Positions 1 to 11,094 of a stretch of 64,000 bases of DNA are shown here, piece after piece (within the stretch, counting starts at the first letter, position 1; the number at the start of each line of letters is the position of its first letter). The stretch lies in contig NC_088872.1 of NCBI RefSeq assembly GCF_032884065.1, positions 6,566,186-6,630,185 on the forward strand, written 5' to 3'. The position numbers and the translations under genes are program-made. The DNA comes from Artemia franciscana. Taxonomy: Eukaryota; Arthropoda; Branchiopoda; Anostraca; Artemiidae. The notes beneath the pieces were generated by a model. The model had not been told where the DNA came from, searched no databases, and saw only the letters and a program-made list of their open reading frames with translations.

Positions 1-479
1 CTAGTGAAATAGCAATCTAACAATGTTGGTCTGATGCAGCAAAACTCACAGTGGTGCCCAAGGGAAAATTTTCTACAACCATCTTTTCTACTGAAAGTAA
101 TGAGGGGGACAATATTTGGGAGACTTTTTAATACTTACTTAGGTAAGCCTAGTGTATTGTCATTGATCATTTTTGATCTAATAATCTTGAATTTCCCCAA
201 CTCTGTCACCAAGGCCTTGGTTTGGGACTAAATCTGATGGGTAAATATTTAGATGATGAAGAGTTGACCTACAATTTATTACAGAACAGAAAACAACAAG
301 TACAAATCTATAGGGATAACGCTACCTCCATTTTAAATGTCAGCAATGTTCAAAGTAGAATCCCTCAGCAAACAGTCTAAAGAGTCTGGCCTTTGTCAAA
401 TTGTAGTTGTTCAATATTGAGAAACATAAAACATTACACTTAGGTAAAAGAACAAGATGCAGCAGCACTACATAATATC
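1..479. other. No gene recognised
   Basis: AT-rich sequence with scattered stops on both strands. It may be the 5' part of the decayed LINE that follows, but I cannot identify any motif in it. Confidence 0.5.
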
Positions 480-1330
480 TTGCCTATTGCTTCACTAAAT
501 TTAATTTCTATCAATCTTATAAAACCATATGACCTTGTTAACCACAAGAGAAACTTGTTACTAAGCTCAATATTAAATCTTTCCTGGTAAAATTGGTTGG
601 CTTCTTCTTATCAAATAGATCACAAGTAGTCAAATATTTATTCTAATATCTTGTTGAAATATTGAGTCATTGTTCTAATCCTATCCCTGTCCACAATGTA
701 GTACCCTGAGATACTTGCCTAGGTCCCCTCCTGTTTTCAGTTATGGTTAACAGCCTTGACGAAGAATTTCCTGACAGATGAAAATTTACTCAGTCGTGAC
801 TGACCAGTTGCTGAAAACTACAACAGAAATTTAATGAGCAATCCTATCAAAATCCTCAATGACATTGTGCATGGTCCTGTTGACTTAAGACATGAGAGTA
901 TATTGTTCTAAATCCATGATAATACCAATTTGTTCTCCAAAAACCCTACCCAGTTCTCTTGATTTTATTCCTCCTGAAATATTTGTATCCTCCTTTAAAT
1001 TACTTGGCATCACAGCCACTTCTAATTTTAACTACCTTCTTAAGCTCATAAGCAAATTTGGTACCCTTTCCATTCTTCAAGGATTTATACTTCCTTTCTC
1101 TGCCATCATCTTGATAGTGTGGCACCATGGCATCTGCCAAGAAGATAAAGATAAAATCAGAGAAAATAAAATTAGATAAAATTCAATCCATCCAAAAAGG
1201 GTCCTGCAAATACTTCTCAAATACTTCTCAAAGAAGGTATTTCTTTTGAGAAGGTATTCATGGAACTTCTCAAAGAATTTCCATGCTTCTTCTTTAGAAA
1301 AAAGCCTAGGTTAGAAATGCTTGAGTACAA
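480..1330 (+). mobile_element. Decayed non-LTR retrotransposon, reverse transcriptase relic
   Basis: Reading across several frameshifts, the + strand gives PYDLVNHKRNLL near 520-560 (RT 'KAFDxVNH' region), SNRSQVVK near 608-635, and GTCLGPLLFSVMVNSLDEE near 710-770, the xPQGTxLGP motif of CR1/Jockey-type RTs. Further on come LLGITATSNFNYLLKLISKF (about 1000-1062) and KLDKIQSIQKGSCKYFS (about 1170-1215), typical of the region after the RT palm. The YxDD box is not readable. The clade is uncertain, and the element is inactive. Confidence 0.7.
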
Positions 1331-1640
1331 AAAAGTTATAATGTGCCTCTGTTTGTCAAAAAATCCAATGAAAACCCCTTACACAGAAAATTTTTTGCAA
1401 AAGACACTCCCCACCCACCCAGATTCTGACTGTCTTGCACTCCTTCTTAGCCCATTCATACATTGACCATGTTTACTACTTTACCCCCAGATATGGCAAA
1501 ACTTTTGTCCCTTATTTTACAGAACAAATGAACCAAAATCTTAATAGTTTCTCTCTTTGTATCAGAAGCAATGCTATAGCATTGCCTATAATAAAGGCCA
1601 TATGACTCCAATGTTTTATTTTTTCCCCAGAGGCACTTCA

Positions 1641-2615
1641 TATGGAAGGGGTGGTTGTATAAACTTCAGAGGGGGCTCAGTTGATTGAAAATTTGGGGTT
1701 CTAGTGCCCCTTTTAAGAGTCAAAAGTGATCTGAGTACAACTAACCCCAATGTCCTTTTCCCCCAATTTATCTAATAAAAATTTTGAGATAGCCATTTTA
1801 TTAAAAAGTTCAAGGACCAAATAAAAAAAAAAACTCCAGGGTCAACACAACCCCCCAGGGCCCCAAGGGCAAGTGTTGTAAGTTATTCCCTGGGGGCATA
1901 CGTGGCTTTTATGGAAGGGATGATTGTATAAACTTTAGCAGGGGCTAATTCAATTGGGAATTGGAAGTACTAGTGTCTTTTACAAGAGTCTAAAGTTATT
2001 GGAGGCCAACTAGCCTTCCCCCAAGGCCTGTTTTTACTCAAATGCATCAGCTCAAAAATCTGAAATAGCCATTTCGTTTAAAGATGAAATAACAAAGCCC
2101 TGGGATCACCATAGTCCCCCAGAGTCAAGGGGCAAGTGTTGAAAATTATGCCTTCAGGGCAAGTAAGGTTTTTATGTAAAGGGTGGTTGTAAAAACTTTG
2201 AAGGGACTCATTTGACTGAAAATTGAAAGCTATAGTTCCTTTTTAAGAGTCAAAAGTCATTGGGAGGGGGGCATCCCCCACACACCTTCTTTTCTCCAAA
2301 TACATCCAATCAATATTTTGAGATAGTCATTTTGTTCAAAATAGTCTGAAGATCAGATAACAGAAACTTCAGTGTCAACATAACCCCCCAGAGTCAGGGA
2401 GAAGAGTTGTAACTTATACCCAAAGGGCATACATGGTTTTTAAGGAAGGAAAAAGTGGTAGTATTAACTTTGGAGGGGACTCAAATGACTGGAAATTGAG
2501 CATCCTAGTTCCATTTTTAAGAGCCAAAAGTGATTGGATGGCAACTAGCCTCCCCCCTCCCACTAATCCTGTTTTCCCCAAATGCATCCAATCAAACTGA
2601 GAAGGTTTCAGCAAT
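1641..2615. repeat. Tandem array, about 268-bp unit, 3.7 copies
   Basis: Units begin near 1641, 1910, 2173 and 2441, each with TATGGAAGG/TATGTAAAGG, then a TTTTAAGAGTCAAAAGT-like stretch, a GAGATAGCCATTT-like stretch and a CCCCCAG segment. Copies are diverged from one another. The same unit occurs singly inside the Rep1 copies at 54,490-54,730 and 58,330-58,570. Confidence 0.8.
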
Positions 2616-2639
2616 TAATATTATTATATATCTACTATT

Positions 2640-3780
2640 CAGTTAAATTTTATTGGTCCTTTCCAAGACAGTGCAAGAAAAACACAGTTTCACTACAAAC
2701 AAGAGTTTGGTTACAAACAAGAATTAGGACAAAATTCAAACTTTAGTAAAAAGAGCAAGGTGTTGAGGGGGAGCAGCCCCCATCATATATGCAATAATTT
2801 CTGTTTATTTTAAGTTTCAATACTGCTGCTTACTTCAGTTGAAAAAAACTTGTTTTTTATTTAATTTCTGATTGCTTTTCAAAGTAATGCCAGGAAATCT
2901 GGCTCCACCTCCATGGAAAATCCCTCCTCCCCACAGACATATTCTCTAGACAATTCAATCCTGGTGAAAATTTATCATCAAACAGAAAGCAAGACACAAG
3001 AAGAATTTTGTATAGGAATTTTGGCAAATTCTCCCTGAAAAATACTCCTAGCAGAAAGTTCCTCCCCCAAACCAAAAAATGAATGTGTACTTCCCAATAA
3101 TAAATACTATATGTAAACAATGGGCAAATTTTATAACTTAAAAAATTTTTCCCAGGGCCTGTGATGGGGCATCATATTTCCAAAGGCAATGTTATTCAGC
3201 CTTTCAACTATGCAGAACAAAATGGCTATCTCAAAATTTTGATCAGATGATTCTGGGAAAACAGGGCATGGGAGCACCCTCCCATGCTCTATTTTAGTTC
3301 CATGTCCTAGTTTCCCTCCAATCTTTTTGGTCAGTTAAAAAGGGCACAAGAACTTTTTTATTTCTGTTCAAAAAAGCTCTATTCAGATATTCCGGGACCA
3401 CTGGGTCAATACAATCCCCCCTGGGAGAAAAAACCAAACAAAGACAAACAAGCATCTATAACCTTTCTTCTGGCAAAAAGTACAAAATTCCATACTTTTG
3501 TAGATAGGAGCCAGAAACCTCTACAGTAGGGTTCTTTAATGTGCTGAATCTGACAGTGTTGTTTCATTAAGATTCTGTAACTTTTAGGGGAGATGTGCTC
3601 TTAATACTGAAGTTGTTTAGTACTTTTAAAAAAAGCTGTTTATTGTTCTAATGAAACAAACCTTGTGTTTTGACAAAATTCCAACTTTTTTATAAAGAGC
3701 AAGGTGTTGAGGGGGAGCAACCCCCCCCCCTGTTATATGTAATAATTTCTGTTCAGTTTAAGTTTTAATATTGTCAGAAA
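2640..3780 (-). repeat. Rep1 dispersed repeat, inverted copy
   Basis: The segment runs opposite to the copies at 39.9, 54.0 and 57.9 kb. It contains the AAAGAGCAAGGTGTTGAGGG motif twice (about 2753 and 3700), the ACAGTAGGGTTCTTTAATG block near 3520 and an AAAACTTGTTTTTTATTTAA block near 2845, all matched in reverse in the other copies. No TIR or target duplication was identified. It is probably a decayed DNA element or a composite of several. Confidence 0.65.
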
Positions 3781-6700
3781 TGCACTCTTTTTTTTACCTC
3801 AAGGGGGATGTGGAAGAGTGAAAATCACTTTTTTGGGGTCAGTTTTCATTAACTTTAAATATCAGTAGTTGGCAACTTCATCAGAATTACAATTAACCCA
3901 AGAAATGGGGTAGTCAATTTGCACTTTTTGTTTCAAGTGCATTCTTTTTTTGTGCCTCAGAGATGTTGTGCAAGTAGCAGCAGCCATGTGTATGCAAAAT
4001 TAACGACTTCCATTCTTTCTGGATGTTGGCAGTTGGCAACACTGCTGTGACAGGAGGGGGGTTGGCATGAAAAACCATTGTTTAAAAAAAATAAAACACA
4101 CACACAAAATGACAACTAGACACATGAATGGGATGCTCCTGCTCATCTTACACCAGCCTAGTGGCTAAAGGTTTACCTTGACCACTGAATGGCATGATTA
4201 AAAGCAATTTTTTCCTTTAGATGAGCTGTCCAACTGCAATTTTACATATTTTCATAACTCAACAAGGCTTCTTCCTAAGATGGGCTACCATGGGAAGTCT
4301 ACCATGTAAAATTCTACATAATACACAGGCCTAGCCTAACTTCTAGGCTAAGCCTAGTCTAAAAAATAAGCCTAACTGATATATTCAAAAATTTTAGGAC
4401 TAGAGAAAGCAATTTCTTTCTGCATAGTACAGATATTTTAAAAATAGGTCAAAAATGCTATCAAATTCTGAAAACAACTCTAGAAATTCTTAAAATACTT
4501 ACTTAGGCCTATATTATTCCTAATAGCCTAGCACTTCTTTACTTTACCCTTAAGTGTGCAAACATACAGGCTAGCTCAAATTATATTTTACATAAGCCTA
4601 AGCATTTTTCTGCTTCTTGATTGTTTCTTTTCTTGTTTCAGTTTCATTTTTTTTGTTTCTTTATTGTTTCAGTTTCATTTTTCTGTTTCTTTATTTAAAC
4701 AGATTTAACAGTAAAAAAGAAATAGAAAAATGCCTGAAATGTATATATCAGGAATTTAGGCTATACATTTGCACAATGAGGGGGGGGGAGTCAATGACAG
4801 TGCTTTTGAGAATGATTTAGGTAACTGTAAGTATTTTATTGAGGCCTAAGTACAAAGTTGTTTTCAAAACATTAGTCTTTTTTTCTCAAAGCCCTAAATG
4901 TACGTCATTACCAAACCCAAAAACCAGTCCAAATCAGCTAGACTAGGGCCTAACCATTTTGAGAAATCCATAAGTCACTATATTGATATTTCCTTGAAAA
5001 TATTGAAGGTAGTCTAGTAAGCAAAGCCTAGTGGTTATGGGGTAATTGTATCATCTACCTTAAGCCTATTCCTTAGGAATTACTCATGAAATGACCAACA
5101 TAAAATCTGTGGCCATAGGCTTGTACAAATATTTAAACAGGCTATGTAGGCTAATATAATCTGTAAATTGTTTGTTGTTCACATTATTGACTTAAAAATA
5201 AAATAAACATATCATCTGATGCTTTTTTAAGCTCATTACAAATATAATAGTTGCTTTTGTTGCAAATTCAAATTTGAGCCCTTTTAAAGTTCTTGAAAAT
5301 GACCAAAATATTTCTAGTTTTTGGGTAGGCTATAAGAAAGGCTTAACACATTGGTTTCAAACTGAAAACAAACAACCTGACCTAACCTTTGAAACAAACA
5401 AAATTTGGGATAGAAGCAATTATTATATTAGTAAAGAGCTTAAAAATGTATGAAGTGGTATGTTCACTTTATTTGTAAGTTGATAATATAAACAAATAAA
5501 ACTATTCCATATACTGCAATAAAAATAGATGTTTATACCTTGTGTTCCAAAATCCCTTCAACAGATTTTCCAATATCAGTTTCAAAAACATGTGCTTTAG
5601 TAAGTTTCCTATCCCAATGGGCTGCCAACCAGATTCTAGCCAAAGGGCCTTTCTTTGCAAGAACAAAATGTGCATAGAACATTGCTTAACAAGTTTTTAT
5701 TTCACACTTTCACCATCAGGATTAACAAATTTTCTTCACTTCAGATCAAAATCCCCGCCAAAAAATTTGTTTACAAGATTTTGAGCGCCATGTATGTGCT
5801 GTTGTGTAGTAATATTTCCATAATACGCAATTATAGACAACTTATGGGTCATCCATAATATAGACAAGGGCCAGGGCCAGCATGCGATCACTTGTTGTAG
5901 AAATGTCGTACATTACCTTAAATATGGAGCAGTTCATATAATTGACCTACAAATAATTGGAACATACCACTCAGTGCCTTTTTTGTTCTCTTTCTGAATA
6001 TAACAATCGCTTTTCTCGCAAATTTAATTTGAAGCTGTATTTGGACCCTTGAAAATGATAATTTAACTTTATGATGTTTATAATACTTATTGTTTGGCTA
6101 TCTACTTTTTTATTCTTTTGACATGCCTTATTCTAGGTCTTCGTATGTTTCTCGGTTGAATCTGGTCAACAAGACATGCATCGATTATTTTTTGTTTCTT
6201 GCATGCCTTGTCCTATAAGATAACTTTGAAGACCACACTGCCTTTCCATGACGAAATTTTTCTTGTCCTATAAAATAAAAATTAAAATACAACTTTTCTT
6301 ATTTACTCTTTCATAGCTTCATTCCACTAGTTCTGTTCTTAGCGATTCATAGTCTAATCCCAGATTTTCAATGAATTTCACCATTCTGATTGAAATCTGT
6401 ACCTCAAAATTTTGACACATTGCCCTAATGAGTCCCAGGTTTTGGAAGAATTTCAATGAAATAATTCTTTGATGCGTTAAAGCTGCTAAATATCAATGCA
6501 TGGAAAGATTTTTAGCCAGAAAAACTTTGCCGTGCTTTTAAAATGCAATATAGTTTCCCCTTAAAATATATCAATTTGAATGAAAATTACACTATCTAAT
6601 TTTTACATACTATTAAACTTAAAATTAAGATTTTGTTTCAATCATCGGTGATCAAATCAGACCAGTGACCTTACTTTTTGGGGATAGCCTCTTTCGAACT

Positions 6701-7610
6701 GACATTGCAAGTTTTAGCATTTCTTTATGAGAGAAAAATCGAATAGAAACTAAAGCCGCAGAACTATTTTTATCCCATGGCGTCCATTGTGTCTCAATAG
6801 GGCAATGTGCAAAAGATTTGGGATACAGATCTTAATCAGAATGGTGAAATATAGACAAATATGCTTCCAGGAAAAAACGAAGTTCTGAATGGAATTTGTC
6901 ATTGTTAATAAAAGGAAAGTTATATAACTTGACTAATGTTTTCAAATTAAGCTAGATAAAGAAATTTTTGGATGGACCTTTTGGATGGGTCTGACCATCA
7001 TATTCAAAACAAACAGAAACTGATTTTAAAAGGTTTTATTTTAAATTAAATTATGAATTAAATAGCTTTGATAAAAGTCAACACAAAAGGGAATAAGCCT
7101 TTTTTATTAACCGGACTACTGCTTTTATAAATACTTGCTCTTTGTGCTAAAGTATGGTCAAAACGTTTTTTCTTCCATTCTATCGTAATTTCTGTTAACT
7201 GCTAGTTCAATGTAGCGTAAAAAACGCTACGCTGCTTATACGTGATAATACCAATTCATTTGGAATTTTGATGTCACTCTTTAATTTTTAAATTTGGCTC
7301 AATCATTTTATTAATTTCACTAAAAGAACGGAGAAGTTGTATTGTTCAAAAAGTCCACATACCACTAGTAAAAATTCAAAAATTAACGGTTATGTTTTTT
7401 GCAGTTGGAGGTGCTAAAAAAAATGAACACTTTCTGTCTATGAATAAAATTTAAATTGCCTAGCAACCACATAATACTTTGATTAAAATCCCTCAGTCAC
7501 AAGCAGGGCTCTAATCTAGCTTAAGTAAAGAGTCATGTGCTTTCAACTTTTTTATGTTATTCTATATTAATTTTCTCTTCGACCAATTTTTGTCGAAGTA
7601 AGTGCTTATT
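3781..7610. other. Intergenic, no gene seen
   Basis: AT-rich non-coding sequence. From 4320 to 5360 it is unusually rich in GCCTA/TAGGC words without a tandem period. At 4752-4785 there is one end of the GGCTATACATTTGCACAAT-type MITE. An inverted repeat pair lies at 6375-6430 and 6800-6855. Open frames here are short and show no known domain. Confidence 0.5.
6375..6855. repeat. Inverted repeat with about 56-bp arms
   Basis: TTTCACCATTCTGATTGAAA and the following CACATTGCCCTAATGAG (about 6375-6437) recur in reverse complement at about 6800-6855 (CAATAGGGCAATGTGC, AATCAGAATGGTGAAA). The arms are diverged and the loop is about 370 bp. This looks like an old foldback element. Confidence 0.6.
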
Positions 7611-7611
7611 T

Positions 7612-8300
7612 CGTAAGAAATTGAAAGCTCTAGCACCCTTATTAAGAACCAAAAGGAATTGGAGGGCAACCAGTCCCCCCTTGTCTTGTTTAGGTCTTCC
7701 CTTGTAACCTCCCATAAATAAGATAAATTCTCAAAAGTTAAATATAGGTTTTATGTTTCCGTGATTGTGGAATCAGGGAAAAATGGATTAGACATTTTAA
7801 GATGAAAGTGAGGAGGATCTAGAGGGAGCCAAGAAGTGAACCAAAAAATTCTGTATGCCTAATCGGTTTGAATCTCAAAAAAATAAGTTCATGAGTCAAG
7901 AAAAATCTAACGTAGATAAAGAACAGCTCTGGGCCACGTCCTTCCTCAAAAAGAATTAGGGTCCAAAAAGGAGTAAAAAAAAATATTTCCCTGATTGGCT
8001 CGCACCTTATATCACTAAGTCTATAGGATATTGGGACCCCAATACATACTGAATAATAGAAAAAAGGGTGGCATCTTTCAAAACTGGGTCTATCAAAGGG
8101 CTGGGTAAGGAAAACACAATTCGTTCTTTCCACTTATCATAGAAAAGGGTTGCCTGAAAACTTCGAATGGTGCTCATTTGATTGGGGGATAAAAGTTCTA
8201 GCACCTATTTTAAGGGCGAAAATCCACGGGAGGCCTCCCAACCTCCGCCCCTTACTTTTTTGTAGCACCCATGACAAAGGATCAAAATTTTGAGGTATTA
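7612..8300. repeat. Two single relics of the 268-bp / Rep1 unit
   Basis: GAAAGCTCTAGCACCCTTAT near 7622 and AAAAGTTCTAGCACCTATTT near 8188, each followed by a G-rich GGAGG segment, match the AAGTTCTAGTGCCCCTTTT block of Rep1 and the tandem array at 1641. The intervening sequence has only short open frames with no recognised domain. Confidence 0.5.
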
Positions 8301-9059
8301 TTTTTGTACAAAGACGCTGAATGGTGCAAAGTGTATGAATTAGAATACAAAATTACCCCCACAGCTACAAGGACGATTATCCTTAGTTGTGTGAATTATT
8401 CATTGTTCACACATATATCTTGGCAAAAGAGATAGCCAAGTTTGATTTCGGTTGTTGGATCAGTTAAAAGCTTTGACAGATAGCTATCTAGGTTAATTTG
8501 TCAAACCCACGGGAACGACATTTATACTTAAGTAAATCAAAAGACACTATATACGGTTTTGTTTTCATTTTATTTGTAATATCTCTGAAATTGCTTTGGA
8601 GATCAAGTGTAAGCTTTCAGGATGTGTTCGGGGGAAGGCAGAGGCCAAGCGAATCTTTAGTTTCAGTTTGGGGAAGGAGGAAGAGGCAGATCTAAAATAC
8701 TATGCTTAAAAATGTCAGTAAAGTGTTTATTTTGAAATAGTTTCTGTTTGGTATTTATATCATTATTATTTATGTCATTATAGAGAATAAAGAAAAAGAA
8801 ACTAGAATGTCATTCAGGTATAAAAAAAATAGAGATTGATTCTTAGAATAGATGAATTTTTTACTTTTACTATTTCATACGATATTTTTGTGCCAACATC
8901 TTTTATTCAGACGCTATATTGTTCAAAAGTCTAGAAAACTAATTACTTCACCATAGACCGCTGAAGTTCATTTCTCAGAATTGAGAACCAAGCAATGATT
9001 CTCAGAAGGAAAGAAAACTTTTGAAAAAAAAAACAAAAAATAACCCCTCTCTGTCATCA
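8301..9059. other. No gene seen
   Basis: AT-rich sequence without recognisable coding or repeat structure. The 65-codon open frame at 8498 has no identifiable motif. Confidence 0.5.
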
Positions 9060-9560
9060 GCGCACATCAACAGTCGAGACTATTCAGCATCTCCTGTTTG
9101 AGTACCCAAAGTCAGCAACAATCTCCTCCGAGCTTTAAAGAACCACGAAGAAATTGGGATTCCAGGAAGATATTAAGCTGTTGGAAGAAGCAGACCTCCC
9201 AGCCCAGGAAGAGAGATGGATCATTAACTTCTCCCAAAGTCTCAATATTTTCTAAAAGATGTCCTAAAAATGGTGATAAGAAGGTTCGGTAAGCAGAAGA
9301 GAGGTTCTGTCACAAGAGCCATAGAGGCCAAGTATTTACTCGGCCTCTATGCCGAGTATTTACTCTTAACTTGCAAGGAAAGGTAGGACTCTATGCTTCC
9401 CTTGTTTGGCCCTTATGAAAAAGCCCAATTAGTTTTCTTTCTCCCTTGGAAAAATAAAATTCAATGCCATGGAGGAGAATCAACCAACTTTGAAGCCACA
9501 AGAACCCAGAGCGATAGAATCCAAGTTCTTTCTAATGAAGAAGAAGAAGAAATCGTTAAA
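9060..9560 (+). mobile_element. LINE 3' relic (C-terminal zinc-knuckle region) with GAA tail
   Basis: From about 9078 the + strand reads ETIQHLLFEYPKSATIS, then, after a stop, LGFQEDIKLLEEADLPAQEE. QxxxHLLFExP is the C-terminal CxxH-type motif found after RNase H in I/R1/Jockey-like LINEs, with the final Cys replaced. A (GAA)n run at 9536-9552 resembles the GAA tail of the element ending at 12,983. Decayed and 5'-truncated. Confidence 0.5.
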
Positions 9561-10589
9561 TAGCTACTACGTTGATGATTTAATACACTAATTGTTATTT
9601 TGTAAAGCAATTAGTTCAAAGCAATCCGTTTAGCTCGCTCGAGCAAAAATTTTCAGTAGGTAAATCAATGGCCAGGTTACCAACTGATTTTCGAAACGAT
9701 TGAAAAGAATGAATTTAAAAAAGAGCCTAGATAAAATTACTGGCCAGCAATTGGAAACAACTTTTCTAAGCCATACTATGGATGGAAAGACGGAACAACG
9801 GTTTTCCCATGTATAACTAAATATCAGAACAGATACTATAGCACTATACTTGTAATAATACATAGGAATAGAGTAATGTTGACAAATTTTTTGAATCAAT
9901 TTTTTTCATTCAAATTGACAGATTCTGTTGGACAAGCATGGTGTTAAAATTATTAAAGGCTACAGACCATGTGTAAATATCGACTGTTTTATCTATAGGT
10001 CTGACAAGTAGTTTTCCTCTGTCGTCCTTTTTTCAACTAAAAATGCTTGCTAATATTTGTATGTCAACCTTTGAGGACATAAATTGTAAAACAAAAATCG
10101 TACGCTATATTATACCTAAAATTGGGTCATTCTGATTCGCTCCTTTGTTGGTCTTTGAATATTGTGCTTCAAATTCCCTAACAATGATTCAGTTTGGTAA
10201 AAAAAATAGTTTAGGAGAGTGCGCTGTGCTAACGTTCGGTGTCTACAGAGGTATTAAAAAATAGTTATACCAACAAAACCGCGAGAAAATGATTTTTAAC
10301 AAACCACGGGAAAACAGGGTTTGTATTTATGAGATTCATTTGGCATTTTGTCCGTAAATTGCCAAATGGGAAAGTTTGTCACGTTCTATGCAGCAGAGAC
10401 AAAAGGTACATAATACAGTTTTCTTACGGCCTGTGTTACAATGTTAAAGAAAGACATCGAATATTAAGCGTGCCTGGAAGCTATTCATAATGAAGGTAAT
10501 TTCTTAAGTCACATTGGCCTGCCATAACATAAAGAAAGAAAACGATAAAATAAGGTTTTTAAAGGCCAAATGAAAATACTGAAGAACAC
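9561..10589. other. No gene seen
   Basis: Non-coding AT-rich sequence. Open frames are short and have no recognised domain. Confidence 0.5.
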
Positions 10590-10970
10590 ACAGAAAGCGA
10601 ATATTTCGAGAGAACAACCACCTCTCTTCTTCAGCGTGAACAAAGAAATATGATCACGGAAAAAGCAAAAAACCAAACAACAAACAAGGAAAGTACAACA
10701 GAACCAAAGAAAAACTCCAAAAATTAGATAACAGACAAAAAATAAAAAGAATTATTATCAAATACCTAACAACAATAAAATCAAATACCAACTAAAAGGT
10801 ATTTGATTTTAATTCTATTGATTTTTGGTCTTTTATTTAATTTTTTGGCACTTTGTTGTACTTTCCGCGTTTGTTATTTGGTTTTTGCATTTTCCTTGAT
10901 CATATTATTTTGTTCGCGCTGATGAAGAGAGGTGATTATTCTCTCAAAATATGCGCTTTCTGTACATTTT
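10590..10970. repeat. Foldback element, arms of about 190 bp with almost no spacer
   Basis: ACAGAAAGCGAATATTTCGA at 10,590 returns in reverse complement as TCAAAATATGCGCTTTCTGT at about 10,945-10,965. The blocks CACCTCTCTTC, ATATGATCA, CAAATAACAAAC/CAAACAACAAAC and GGAAAGTACAACA are conserved in order on both arms. The centre is near 10,795, where a TATTTGAT/ATCAAATA-type palindrome is almost perfect. The outer arms have diverged. Confidence 0.75.
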
Positions 10971-11094
10971 TTGTATGAACTGCGGATCTTCATGTTAAAA
11001 CAACTGGCTAGATCCAATAGATAGTACAGCGCTGTCTATTAATTGTTGAGGGGATAGGCCAGAACCAATGCATACTATCCAACCAGAATAAATT

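Noticed and set aside
4320..5360. Possible interstitial telomere sequence, from frequent CCTAA/GCCTA words
   Set aside because: The words are scattered without a 5- or 6-bp tandem period, so this is compositional bias only.
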